A stretch of 64,000 nt of DNA. Source: Mauremys mutica (lineage: Eukaryota; Chordata; Testudines; Geoemydidae). This document shows positions 32,283 to 43,028 of this stretch, piece by piece; position 1 is the first letter of the stretch; each line of letters opens with the position of its first letter. Location of the stretch: the NCBI RefSeq assembly GCF_020497125.1, contig NC_059084.1:31836203-31900202 (forward strand), given 5' to 3'. The translations under genes were made by a program, and so were the position numbers. Under the pieces are notes generated by a model, which saw nothing but the letters and a program-made list of their open reading frames with translations, did no database searches and was not told the origin of the DNA.

Positions 32283-33450
32283 TGGTCAGCCATCTGCTGA
32301 TGTTCCTAACTTAAAATATCTAAAGCTGATATCAACTGCCATCTTGTGGTTACCTGTCAATAGTTTAGTCATCTGTGTTTGTTCCAGCTTGTTCTATCTT
32401 GTGATCTAGGATTACTCCTGGTTAGCTGCTTATGCTAAGGCTTTTTAGGCCTTGATGAGTTTAGCTAAGCTATTGCCTTACAGGCCTTGAGGCTTGTAGG
32501 CTCATTGCATCACTGCCTTACCTACCTTTAGGCTACAGCAGTGTGTCCGAAACTCATTAGCTAATTTAACACCTTGGATGGGCATTATCTGGATCCACAG
32601 GATGTTTGTATTTTAACCTCTGCACAGCACCTAGGCAATACTGATGGGGAAGTTAGAGAGTCCAGATAAACTTGTTCATTTCCAAAATGTCCAAATAGTC
32701 CCATAGCTGCCCTGTCAGTTGTTCCTATAGTCACTAGGAGTGTGTACTAGAGCATAGGCTGCGCACTAAGTAAGTGACAAAGAGAGAAACAAGTTTTCTT
32801 TAAGACTAGAGACAAAGCAGAGAAGTTAGGGGACAGGAGAGACTTCAAAAGTGGATTGAACTAATTTAGAATCAGGCACTCTTATTCCAGAATCAGAGCC
32901 TCCCCCCAGGGAGTTAATCAGGAAGAGTTAGGCCACTGTAGCCAGGTAACTCACTACACGCACTCATCCTCATAGTTGTGCCTGGCATAGCAGGGTCTTT
33001 GCTCCTTTGGCACTGCCTGCCAACAGCTGCTCCAGCTCTGCAGTGCTCTGCTTGTGACTCAGCCTTCTGGGGGAAGACAAATGCAGCACAGCAATGATAC
33101 AGCAGCTGCAGGCCAGGTCTTTAGCCCATCTGCAGGCTTTATTGGCCTTCCAGACCTTGTCACCAGGTGTCTTCATTGGGCTAGTAGCAGAACCCAGGCA
33201 CACCCTCGGGCCCCTGGATTAAGCAGTTAAAGTCTCTCTGTCCAGACCTACTACTTCCTCCCTGGGCTACTTCCTACCTCACCCTGTCTCCAGTGCTTTC
33301 TCACATCCCTTCTCAGGCTCACCCATCCACATCGTAGTAGCATAGGCGTGCACAGCACATTTCATTAGGGAATCTTTTTGTTTAAAAAGGTGAACATCAT
33401 AAAGGTTGGGGTGCGGGAGGGAGTGTGGGGTGTGAGAGGTGATGTGGTGT
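32283..33450. other. Unannotated, no gene recognised
   Basis: The sequence appears unique, with a loosely repetitive stretch at 32440-32530 (AGGCTT, GGCCTTGA). I see no coding domain. Confidence 0.4.
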
Positions 33451-33458
33451 GCAGGAAG

Positions 33459-33772
33459 CAGGGGCGGCTCTATAAATTAGGCCGCCCCAAGCAGCGCGGC
33501 GCGCTGCGCCGCCCTTCCCCGGTCCCGCGGCGGGTGCCGTGGTCCCGCAGCTCCGCTTGAGCTGCCGCAGGCATGCCTGCGGGAGCTCAACCGGAGCCGC
33601 GGGACCACGGCACCCGCCGCGGGCATGACTGCGGCAGGTCCGCTCGTCCCAGGCTCCGGTGGACCTCCCGCAGGCATGCCTGCGGAAGGTCCACCGAAGC
33701 CAAATGCCGCCCCCCCGGGAAAGGGCCGCCCCACGCGCCTGCTTGGCGCGCTGGGGTCTAGAGCCGGCCCTG
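33459..33772. mobile_element. GC-rich hAT-type MITE, 314 bp
   Basis: The ends CAGGGGCGGCTCTA and TAGAGCCGGCCCTG are inverted repeats. A perfect 8-bp duplication GCAGGAAG (33451-33458, 33773-33780) is the hAT signature. The inside is made of GCCGCAGGCATGCCTGCGG palindromes. The same ends occur at 36385-36807 and, reversed, at 39006-39277, giving three family members in the window. Open frames here are due to high GC. Confidence 0.85.
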
Positions 33773-33780
33773 GCAGGAAG

Positions 33781-34687
33781 GGGCTCAGGGAAGGGGGTTG
33801 GAGTGCAGGAGGGGTGCAGGGTACAGGAGGGGGCTCAAGGCAGGTAGTTGGGATGCAGGAAGGGGCTCAAGGCAGGGAGTTGGGGTGCAGGAAGGGGGCT
33901 CAAGGCAGGGAGTTGGGGTGCAGGAGGGGTTTGGGCTCCAGCCCAGCACAGCTTACCTGCAGCGGCGCGCACCCTGCCTGCCTGTCTGCCCTGGCCTTAC
34001 GCGGCACCGCTCACCACGTCCCTGCGTGGCCCCTGGGGGTGGGGGCCCACAGGGCTCTGCGGGCTGCCCTTGCCATGCCTCCAGGTACCTCCCCTGAAGC
34101 TCCCATTGGCCATGGTCCCCCGGCCAATGGGAGTTGTAGGGGGCGGTGCCTGGAGCAACACACAGAACCCTCTGCCCCCCCCCCCCCGGGGGCCCAGGGA
34201 CATGGTGGCCGCTTCTGAGAGCGGCACAGGGCCTGCAGCACCAATTGGGGGCGAATCCTGTGGGTTGGATGCAAAGTCCTGAGAGGCCGGATCCGGTCCG
34301 CGGGCATTAGGGTGTGCCTGGCATGAGCCAATAGACCAGAAGCCAATTGCCAGGAATCAGGCTGGGTTGGAACACCAGGAGATCAGAATCAAGAAGCAAA
34401 TGGGAGGGCAGGAACCAGGTATCAGGAACCAAGAGCCAGGCCGAGTCAGGCTACTGGAAGGGCAGGATCAGAAGGTAGGAATAGGTAAACACCAGGCCAG
34501 CAGTCCATGATTATATGAGGCCCTATTGTACAGACAACTCCCTATTGGCTCCTCTGGCTCCTGATAGGGGCTGCAGCCCAATCAGGAGCCTTGGAGCTCT
34601 CCCAATCAGCGTGTAGGGGCAGGGCTGGTCCCCCAGTTGGGCTTCATAGACCCTGGTCCCAGCTGCTGGTATGAGCTGCTGCAGTGC
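33781..34687. other. GC-rich, partly tandem, no gene recognised
   Basis: CAAGGCAGGGAGTTGGGGTG and close variants repeat three times at 33837-33925 (unit about 33 bp). The following GC-rich part to about 34300 yields long open frames on both strands with no domain. Composition resembles other turtle GC-rich repeats. Confidence 0.4.
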
Positions 34688-34890
34688 AGTGGAGGGATAG
34701 CTCAGTGGTTTGAGCATTGGTCTGTTAAACCCAGAATTGTGAGTTCAATCCTTGAGGGAACCATCTAGGGATCTGGGGCAAAAATCATTACTTGGCCCTA
34801 CTAGTGAAGGCAGGGGGCTGGACTTGATGACCTTTCAAGGTCCCTTCCAGTTCTAGGAGATAGGTATATCTCCAATTACTATTTTATTTT
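34688..34890 (+). mobile_element. tRNA-derived SINE, complete
   Basis: It begins GGAGGGATAGCTCAGTGGTT (tRNA-like A box), has TGAGTTCAATCC (B box) about 45 bp later, and continues with GATCTGGGGCAAAAATC. It ends with the CR1-like GGTCCCTTCCAGTTCTAGG plus a short tail. The SINE would be transcribed by RNA polymerase III and copied by CR1. A truncated CR1 starts within a few bases of its tail. Confidence 0.85.
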
Positions 34891-35770
34891 GACACTAAAC
34901 TGGGAGGAATGGTAGATACGCTGGAGGGTAGGGATAGGATACAGAGAGACCTAGACAAATTAGAGGACTGGGCCAAAAGAAACCTGATGAGGTTCAACAA
35001 GGACAAGTGCAGAGTCCTGCACTTAGGATGGAAGAATCCCATTCACTGTTACAGACTAGGGACCAAGTGGCTAGGCAGCAGTTCTGCAGAAAAGGACGTA
35101 GGGGTTACAGTGGACGAGAAGCTGGATATGAGTCAACAGTGTGCCCTTGTTGCCAAGAAGGCTAATGGCATTTTGGGCTGTATAAGTAGGGGCATTGCAA
35201 GCAGATCGAGGGATGTGATCATTCCCCTCTATTCGACATTGGTGAGGCCTCATCTGGAGTACCGTGTCCAGTTTTGAGCCCCACACTACAAGAAGGATGT
35301 GGAAAAATTGGAAAGAGTCCAGCGGAGGGCAACAAAAATGATTAGGGGGCTGGAGCACATGACTTATGAGGAGAGGCTGAGGGAACTGGGATTGTTTAGT
35401 CTGCAGAAGAGAAGAATGAGGGGGGATTTGATAGCTGCTTTCAACTACCTGAAAGGGGGTTCCAAAGAGGATGGATCTAGACTGTTCTCAGTGGTAGAAG
35501 ATGACAGAACAAGGAGTAATGGTCTCAAGTTGCAGTGGGGGAGGTTTAAGTTGGATATTAGGAAAAACTTTTTCACTAAGAGAGTGGTGAAGCACTGGAA
35601 TGGGTTACCTAGGGAGGTGGTGGAATCTCCTTCTTTAGAGGTTTTTAAGGTCAGGCTTGACAAAGCCCTGGCTGGGATGATTTAGTTGGGAATTGGTCCT
35701 GCTTTGAGCAGGGGGTTGGACTAGACGACCTCCTGAGGTCCCTTCCAACCCTGAGATTCTATGATTCTAG
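34891..35770 (+). pseudogene. CR1 LINE, C-terminal reverse transcriptase and 3' end
   Basis: The translation begins inside the reverse transcriptase just after the catalytic FADD box, at DTKLGG. It runs in one frame through [62 protein letters not shown] and [14 protein letters not shown] to GMI and a stop near 35685. One in-frame TGA at about 35276 replaces a tryptophan present in the sister copy at 50565-50575. The 3' end carries TTCTATGATTCTAG, the CR1 terminal repeat. The catalytic palm is missing, so the copy cannot act, but its low decay points to a fairly recent insertion. Confidence 0.9.
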
Positions 35771-36376
35771 GACCCCCTAGACTTGTGTTTGAGACCCCCA
35801 ATGCCTGATATCTTCCTACTACTGCAAAATGTGCCCTGCGAGCTTTAAAGGGGCCCTGTATAGGAGAGAGGGGAGAATGTTTCTGCTGGATTGTTTCACA
35901 TTAGTAGTTGAGGCCCCTTTATCCTGGAAGACTATGGTGACTAGAAAACTTGGGAAATGATGACATCACCTGAGCTGAGCAATTGAGAAGGGAAGGGACT
36001 TTTTATTTAGACTGCTTAGAAGTTTCCTCCTTTCTGTTGGTTCACAGTATTTAAGTGCAGTGGCTGATGGACATGTGGCTAAAAGCCACAACACTTCCAT
36101 CCCTTCATGAAGGTGTTAGCATCTGCCATACACATCCTCGAGTGACTCTTCCTCCAGCAAAACCAGAAGAGACTTAATATTTCAAAGTTAAAAGACAAGC
36201 AGGAAAAAATCCTGCCAACACACCATAAGGTATCAATAAAAAAGCACAAAGAAATCCTTACAAGCATTATTAACCATTGGTGGCCATGGCCTCAGTTTTA
36301 CATCTTATCTTGTGGCACCTCTATCACTTTTTGTGGGACATGGACTCAGGACTGACTCTGACTGAAAACCTCCCTT
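35771..36376. other. Unannotated, no gene recognised
   Basis: No domain or repeat ends are visible. Confidence 0.4.
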
Positions 36377-36384
36377 AATGCGGT

Positions 36385-36807
36385 CAGGGGCGGCTCTATG
36401 TATTTTGCCGCCCCAAACACAGCAGTCAGGCGGCTTTCGGAGGCACGTCTGCGGGAGGTCCACCGGTAACGCAGATTCAGCGGCATGCCTGTGGGAGGTC
36501 CGCCGGTAACATGGATTCGGCGGCATGCCTGTGGGAGGTCCACCAGTAATGCGAATTCGGTGGCTTGCCTGCGGGAGGTCCGCCGATAATGTGGATTCGG
36601 CGGCATGCCTGTGGGAGGTTCGCCGGTAACGTGGATTCGGTGTACCCGACGCCGAATTGCCACCGAAATTGCAGGACCGGCAGATATCCTGCAGGCGCGT
36701 CACTGAAAGCTGCCCGACTGCCGCCCTCACAGCGACCGGCAGCCTGTCCCCCGCGGCTTGCCGCCCCAGGCACGTGCTTGGTGTGCTGGTGCCTGGAGCC
36801 ACCCCTG
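36385..36807. mobile_element. hAT-type MITE with internal tandem array, 423 bp
   Basis: It starts CAGGGGCGGCTCTATG and ends GGAGCCACCCCTG. The flanks AATGCGGT (36377-36384) and AATGTGGT (36808-36815) form an 8-bp duplication with one mismatch. The ends match the element at 33459, but the interior has been replaced by a five-unit tandem array. The 173-codon minus-strand frame across it is non-genic: its Pro/Arg/His-rich repeats come from the 40-bp unit read in shifting frames. Confidence 0.8.
36451..36650. repeat. Five 40-bp tandem units inside the MITE
   Basis: Units start at 36451, 36491, 36531, 36571 and 36611, each beginning GYGGGAGGT and containing CCGGTAAC-like and GGATTCGGCGGC-like cores. 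The period is exactly 40 bp with about 10-20% divergence between units. Confidence 0.9.
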
Positions 36808-36815
36808 AATGTGGT

Positions 36816-38094
36816 ACCAGCAGCACTGCTTGTACTATCGTATGTTGCTCAACCTTAAATATGAGGACTGACCGGATCAGAGGTCACAGAAGTGCAGCTG
36901 TGGCCTAATTTAGTTATCAGCAAATGTTGCAATTCCAAGCCACAAGTATAACCCTGTTAGCTAGGTCATTAACCACAGTACCAACCCCTGACTAGTGACC
37001 GCTGTGCCACAAGAGTGAACTCTCTGCTAGGACTCATTGCCAGGAGTCGTGCCTGTTTGCTAACATCTATCTAACTTAGCCAGCTTACAACCAGTAACCG
37101 TGTTCCTTGGGCAGATATGTCAGTCTAAGAAACAAGTATTTGTGGTATTTTATCAGAAACATTACTGAAGACTATCTAGACAGCCTCCTCTGCACTGCCT
37201 TTGACTTACTGCCCTCCTGACGGAAGAGACAAGCGTAATAGGAGAACCCCAAACCATTCTCTCCAGCCATGAGTTCTAGTCTTCAGAATTTTTCTTGGGA
37301 CTAAAACTAGACTCCCTGTCCCACAGAAGCCTGGACTGCACTCACCCTGTCCCCAAGTCACGCACACACGTGCCTTCGTCCTGAAGAGCGTAATGTGAGC
37401 AAGGGCACTACAACAGTTTGTGTAGTGAGGGGGCTGAGAGCCACTGAACCAGCTTGTAAGCCCTGTACATGATGGAAACCACTGCACGCTACTGCACCCC
37501 TACCGTCTCTAGTCCCAGCACCTCTGAATGTGAGGCATTGCAATCTTCTGCCACTGCTGCCCTAACAATATGGGACACAAGCCAGCTCGGCCCAGTGCCC
37601 CACACTTTGAGTTTGTCCACATTTGGACCCTGGCAGGGGTGAAAGCTGTTTGCATTGTATGCCATGCTCTGAGGAGCAATGCTTAAAAATCATTAACCAG
37701 TCCTGGCAGCATTCAGAAAAACTCAAACAAACAAGTTAGTGAATCTATTGCTTCTCCCAAGCTGAGGAGACTAGGAAGAGGGGAAACATTCTTCACAACA
37801 AAAATCCTGGTTGGTTGGAAAGAGATTTAGCATTTGCAGTGAAGTTTTGAGGGGGTTGTTAGTTATTTTTATTCCCACAGTGCCTGGAAGCCAAAATCAG
37901 GGCCCCATTGTTCCAGACACTGTAGAAACACACAAGAAGACAGTCTATGAGTTCAAATTCCAGCCTTGGTAGATTTGTGTGCTGTGCCCATTAGCAATCT
38001 CCCTTCTTCTTGGTGGCTGGGGCACAATGGGAGTGTGAATGGTGTGTGCAAATGTAAGTAGGTTCAGCTCCCCAGAAAGGTCCCCCTAATGCCA
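36816..38094. other. Unannotated, no gene recognised
   Basis: No coding domain, RNA gene or repeat with clear ends. Confidence 0.4.
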
Positions 38095-38632
38095 TCTACC
38101 CACCATGAGACAGTCTGGTGGGAAGTACTGTGCCTGGAATAGAAAACCCAGTCGGGGGCAGGGCTGATAGGGGAGGGGCTTGCTGCCACATTGAATATGA
38201 CACCAGAGAGGCCAGTTCAAGAGTCCCAGACAGGATGAGGCAGTAGAGGCTCACTGAACTGCTGGGCAGCTCTAGGTCTGAAAGCAGGGTGCGTAGCTGG
38301 AAACAGACATACTGACTGCATAGCTCAGGCACACAGGCTTGAGACTGGGGGGAGCAGGGACAAACATGCTTGAGGCATACCACAGGGATCCAGCTCTGAA
38401 ACTGGGGTGCAAGTTGAGACTGGGCATTTCAGTGCATGAGAGGCATACAGCACTGAGCCCAGGGGGACTCAGAATGGGCATTTCCTGTGAATGGCAGGGA
38501 CACACTATGCTGACACAGGGTGGCGGGGAAGCAGAGGGATAGGATCAGAACAGCCATGCTCAGTACATGGCACAGGCACACAGCACTGAAAATGGGGCAG
38601 GTTGCGAAGAATGGGCATGGTGGAACACAGAG
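38095..38632. repeat. Degenerate repeat with unit about 70 bp
   Basis: Variants of GAACTGGGCAT/GAATGGGCATTT, CATGGCACAGGCACACAG and CAGCACTGA recur at about 38310-38620. The start (AGTACTGTGCC, then GCTGCCACATTGAATATGAC) resembles 63665-63725, so the family is dispersed. I do not recognise it. Confidence 0.45.
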
Positions 38633-40018
38633 TACTCCTGAAGGTATTCGGCACCCAAACATTAAAAATTCTGCGCACAATATTTTAAAGTTCTGCAAGT
38701 TCTGCTAATCCCGGCTGGGTTGGAGGCAGCAGAGGACGGGACATCCTCTTCCCCTGCAAGGAGTGCCTGGGGCTATGTCAGTCCCACCCCCAGAAACCTC
38801 CCCCATCTGCAGGAAGCTCAGCATCCTCCCCTGCTTCCTGCTCCCATCGCTCTTCAGCTGCAGGGGGAGAGGTCACTGTATGGGGAGCTGCTCCTCCATC
38901 CGCCCAACCCCTGTGCATCTGGACCTCCCATACCCAGACACCCCTGCCAAACCTCACCCCATACACCCAGAATCCCCCTAGTCCTCCATACCCGAACCAC
39001 ACCCCCAGGGCTGGCTCCAGACCCCAGCGTGCCAAGCGCGTGCTTGGGGCGGCATGCGCGGGGGGCGCTCTGCCTGTCACCGGGAGTGCGGCAGGCGGCT
39101 CCAGTGGACCTCCCGCAGGCATGCCTGCGGAGGGTCCGCTGGTCCCGCGCCTTGGGTGGACCTCCCGCAGGCACGTCTGCAGGAGGTCCACCGGAGCCGC
39201 GGGACCGTCGACCGCCAGAGCGCCCCCCGCGGCGTGCTGCCGTGCTTGGGGCGGCAAAATTGCTAGAGCCGCCCCTGCCCACCCCCATTGAACCTCAACC
39301 CCTGCATCTGGAGCCCCCCTTCACCCAGACCCCCTGCCTCCAGACCCCCACCCCTGCACCCAAACCACCCCTCTCTGAGCTCCCTGAACTCAACCCCCCA
39401 CCCTGATGAGACCCACCCACCTGCATCAACCTGAGCCCCCATATCCTCCACGCCACTGACCCCCAACTAGCTGCACCCAGATCCATCTGCTGAGCCCTAA
39501 CCACTTTCACCTGGAAGCCCCTGAAGAGTCCCATTGCCCCTGCACCTTTAACCCTCCTCCCAACAAGCCTCTGCACAGCCCCCCCAAACCTAGATCCCAC
39601 ACTGAGCTGCTTGCACCCAGATTGTCCCACACAGAATCCTCTCACCCCACACCTGGATCCCACCACACGTGGATCCTGCCTGGTTGAACCTGAGTACCCC
39701 ACATCTGGTGCACCTGGCACAGAGAGGTAGGGCCCCAGGGTGTTTTGGGGGCAGGCCCAGGCCTTGTGCGGTGTCAGGGTTGGGTGCAGCCTCACCACTG
39801 AGTCTGTGTTCTAGGGACAGGCAGGCTGCAGGGTGATCCCCCACTTTCATACAGCCAGTGACCTGTGCTCCCCACTGCCATGCTGGAGCTTCTGCATTTA
39901 TTTATTGATAAATAAAACTTGCAGAATCTTGCTGAAGTTTAAAATATTGTGTGCGGAATATTTTAATTCTTAGGGCACAGAATTTTTAATTTTTTGGCAA
40001 AGTATGCCCTCAGGAGTA
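38633..40018. mobile_element. Large non-autonomous TIR element, 1.4 kb
   Basis: The left end TACTCCTGAAGGTATTCGGC, followed by ATTAAAAATTCTG and GCACAATATTTTAAAGTTCTG, is answered at the right by its reverse complement: TACTCCTGAGGGCATACTTT, AATTAAAAATTCTGTG, then CACACAATATTTTAAAC. The inverted repeats exceed 70 bp. The inside is C-rich degenerate minisatellite (CCTGCATCTGGA, CACCCAGACCCC), which explains the 228-codon open frame. A GC-rich hAT MITE is nested at 39006-39277. I could not settle the target duplication. Confidence 0.65.
39006..39277. mobile_element. GC-rich hAT-type MITE, reversed copy
   Basis: It begins CAGGGCTGGCTCCAGA and ends TTGCTAGAGCCGCCCCTG, the same termini as 33459-33772 in the other orientation. 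It has the same inner CCTCCCGCAGGCATGCCTGC motif. The flanks CACACCCC and CCCACCCC agree at 7 of 8 bases. Confidence 0.7.
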
Positions 40019-40112
40019 AATGGTTTTGTTCTAGCCAGACAGAAGGATAATGCCTTCCTGACAACTTGTAGGTATATGATCTGATTGATGTGAAATTCAG
40101 AAGTCACTTTAG

Positions 40113-40230
40113 TAGGGTGACCAGATGTCCCGATTTTATAGGGACAGTCCCTATTTTGGGGGCTTTTTCTTATATAGGCACCTATTACCGCCTACCCCCG
40201 TCCCAATTTTTTACACTTGCTATCACCCTA
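40113..40230. mobile_element. Short hAT-type MITE, 118 bp
   Basis: It starts TAGGGTGACCAGATGTCCCG and ends GCTATCACCCTA. A perfect 8-bp CACTTTAG flanks it (40105-40112, 40231-40238). Directly after, GTCACCCTACACTTTAG (40239-40255) repeats the last bases of the element together with the target duplication. Confidence 0.75.
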
Positions 40231-40255
40231 CACTTTAGGTCACCCTACACTTTAG

Positions 40256-42400
40256 GGAAAAACCTGGGATACTGTGCAAGGGGGCCTGCCCTCAAGGCCT
40301 CCAAATTTGTGGGGTAAGGGAATAACTACTAGAAAGGCTTTTTTCCTAGATCAATTCAATATGTAGCAAGTGGCCATCAGTTCTAAAGGGGGGCTTGTGA
40401 GGCTTTTGAGAACCAAGTTCAAGTTCCAGACAGGAGTAGGAACTGTTATCTGTGGGGAGAGAGAGTTCCCAGGCCTTTCATGAATGTTGCAGTTGTGGGG
40501 TGAGCAAACAGAGAAAACCCCCTCAATAGTAGTATGAAGGGCCGCCAGATGAACCTTGAGGGAATTAAGGAACAGAAACGATTTTTTAAGCTGTAGCAGG
40601 TACTCCAGGATGAGTACAGAAGCAGGGCAGATTCAGGGGTAGCACTGTGGGTTCACACGAGTGGCCAAATCTTGTCCACTTTTGAAAATAAGTAGTTCTG
40701 GTGAAAACTTTTTTACCATTTAATAGTATGTGTTGTACCTCCACAGAGTGGAATGACTCTAGCCCCACAAACCATTGAGGAACCATGGCGTGAGGTGAAG
40801 AGTGCCAAAGCTGGGAAGTGTCACTCAACCAGCATCCCGGGAGAGGAGTTGAGGATCTATTGGAGGACAGAGAGCTAGATGAAACAGGTGAGGAAAGCAC
40901 GCTTGCCTCAACCACGTTGGGGTTATTAGAATGATTCTGGCCTTGTCCTGTTTGATTTCAGCTTGTAGTAGGGGAGCCCCAGTGCTGGTGCACCATTAGC
41001 CCAAAGTGAATTCAGCTCAGCAGCCTCTAGATGGACTCCTAATGGAATCAAAATTAGCTCTGCTCTTCAACAGTGGAAAGAGGAAGAGGAGGTGCAATTC
41101 GTGTTCCAGACTCTCAAAGGGGGCCCATCCCATCAAGCACACATACCATCCCCAACCTCTCTCCATTCACTGGGTTTTGGAACCCATGTCCCTTGTCTAG
41201 CAAGTGCTACATAGTTGATGGTGAGACCCTCTGTCATAAAACAGTTTCATAGTCCTTCATTCGCATAATCAGGGTAACAACACGTTATTCCTCATGCCCC
41301 AATAACAGAGAAATTGGGGATCCCACGGCTGTCAAAGTGACCATTTCAGGCTGCCGTGGACTCATGCTAGGCGGGGTGGGTGTGCCTATGCAAACAAGAT
41401 CAACCCCTGAAATTCTTTTCCACACTCGCCATAATTCACCACCAGATGTCAGGGTAGAGCTCATCCTGACTCTGCTTACACTATTGACACCATCTTAGCA
41501 AGGCTGGAATCTTCAGATCCGCCATGCAGACTGCTGTCACCTGAGCTAGAGAAGGATGAGATGCATGCTTTGTCAGTGGGTTTCACAGATAGTGGTTTAC
41601 AACAGAGGAATGGTGAAATTCAGAAATCTTGGGTTCTATTCTGGATGGGAGCATGCTCCAGCTTGCACAGATCCTCCTGTCCATTACTTCCAAGCGTGAC
41701 CCATGTCCCAACCCTGTCTCTTTCCTATGCCTAGCTTCTCATCCCACTCCCATTCTCTTTTCCTCTCCAGTCCTAGTCTCCCTCTTCAGTCTCCCCACCA
41801 CACCTTGTCTCAGTCTCTATCCAGACAGTCCTAGTCTCCCTCCAGCTCCTTATCCAATCAGTGTTTTCCCCTTGCCAAGCTCTCAGTCTCCCCGCATTCC
41901 CTCACCAACTCCCATTCCAGCCTCTTTGCACTAGTTCCAGCCTCCCCCTACAACTGAGTTCCAGTATTTTCACAGTCTCTCCTCTCAAAATCAGTCCCAG
42001 TCTCCTTGCCCAGTCAGTCCTACTCTCACTCTCAGCCCCAGTCTGCTTCCCCAGCCTGTTCCAGCCCATTTTCTCCCCAGGTTCCCAATCCCAGTCATTT
42101 TCCCCCACTCCCCTGTGATCTGGGGTCCCCTCACTGAAAATGCCAAGATGAGGACAGGCTGCAAAAAGGAGAGCAGATTCTCCCAAAACTGGTGGTTAAC
42201 AATCTGTGCTCCTGATCCCTCACACTGGTTATCAAGAAGCTGAAAAAAGTAATCACCCAGCCCCCTGTATTGCACTCCAATGCTCTGGCTACCAATCAGT
42301 ACCTAGGTCGAGTACAGTGAGAAGTTGTTCAAAACTCTGCTCACTATACAAAATGTTCTGAACCCCAAAGGGCCAGCCACGTTGCCAGGTCAATATTACC
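40256..42400. other. Unannotated, with pyrimidine-rich tract 41690-42120
   Basis: The first 1.4 kb is unremarkable. From 41690 to 42120 the phrases CAGTCTCCCTC, TCCCAGTC and CCAGCCTC repeat loosely. The frames through it (101 and 85 codons) are Ser/Pro/Leu-rich and non-genic. Confidence 0.45.
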
Positions 42401-42636
42401 CATAATACCATGCTGCCAGCCAATCTTTTAGTATCTAAAACTAAATGTTTACTATAAAAGAACAAGAAGGGAGTTGTTAAATGGTAAAGCAGTCTGATAC
42501 ATACATAAGATTTCAGAGTCCATATATCAGATTCTTAGCTGCATCGGTGTTTGCTGGCTTGAGTCCCTCTGGAACATATCCACAGTTTGGATGGGTCATT
42601 CAGTCCCTTGTTCAGAGCTTCAGTTTGTAGAAATGT

Positions 42637-42834
42637 ATCAGAGGAGTAGCCTTGTTAGTCTGGTTCTGTAAAAGCAGCAAAGAATCCTGTGGCACCTTAT
42701 AGACTAACAGACGTTTTGCAGCATGAATACCCACTTCTTCGGATGCAAGTTGCATCCGAAGAAGTGGGTATTCACCCACGAAAGCTCATGCTGCAAAACA
42801 TCTGTTAGTCTATAAGGTGCCACAGGATTCTTTC
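42637..42834. mobile_element. Palindromic Penelope-like insertion
   Basis: The left half (42637-42748) is the PLE terminus in minus orientation. The right half (42750-42834) is the same terminus in plus orientation, and they meet head to head at GGATGCAAGTTGCATCC. Arms pair over about 85 bp, for example TGGCACCTTATAGACTAACA and TGTTAGTCTATAAGGTGCCA. The left half lacks about 14 bp (the AGCTTTCGTGGGTG step) that the right half keeps. One perfect 16-bp direct repeat, CAGTTTGTAGAAATGT, surrounds the whole (42621-42636, 42835-42850). It therefore entered as a unit, or was inverted during insertion. Confidence 0.9.
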
Positions 42835-43028
42835 CAGTTTGTAGAAATGTTGCTCCAGAGGTGAGAAGCAGGATTGAACATGGAGAAGATGCAGCTGCCT
42901 TTTTATATCCTTTGCAATGTGGCCTGTACTTCCTTTGTCCCAAACATGAGCTTCACAGCACATGGCATGGAAAAGCCTGGGAGTCTCCTGTCCACAGGCA
43001 TGTCCTATGTATCTTGCTGACTCATAAG

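Noticed and set aside
33625..34282. Frames of 197 and 144 codons in GC-rich DNA
   Set aside because: They start inside a GC-rich hAT MITE and run through short tandem repeats. No domain or splice context supports a gene.
34688..34760. Apparent tRNA gene with A and B boxes
   Set aside because: The tRNA-like part is continuous with a SINE body and CR1-like tail found in three places in the window. It lacks a proper acceptor stem.
36305..36826. 173-codon minus-strand frame with Pro/Thr/His repeats
   Set aside because: The repeats come from the 40-bp units of the MITE read in rotating frames.
38720..39406. 228-codon plus-strand Pro-rich frame
   Set aside because: It spans a C-rich degenerate minisatellite and a nested MITE, and has no recognisable domain.
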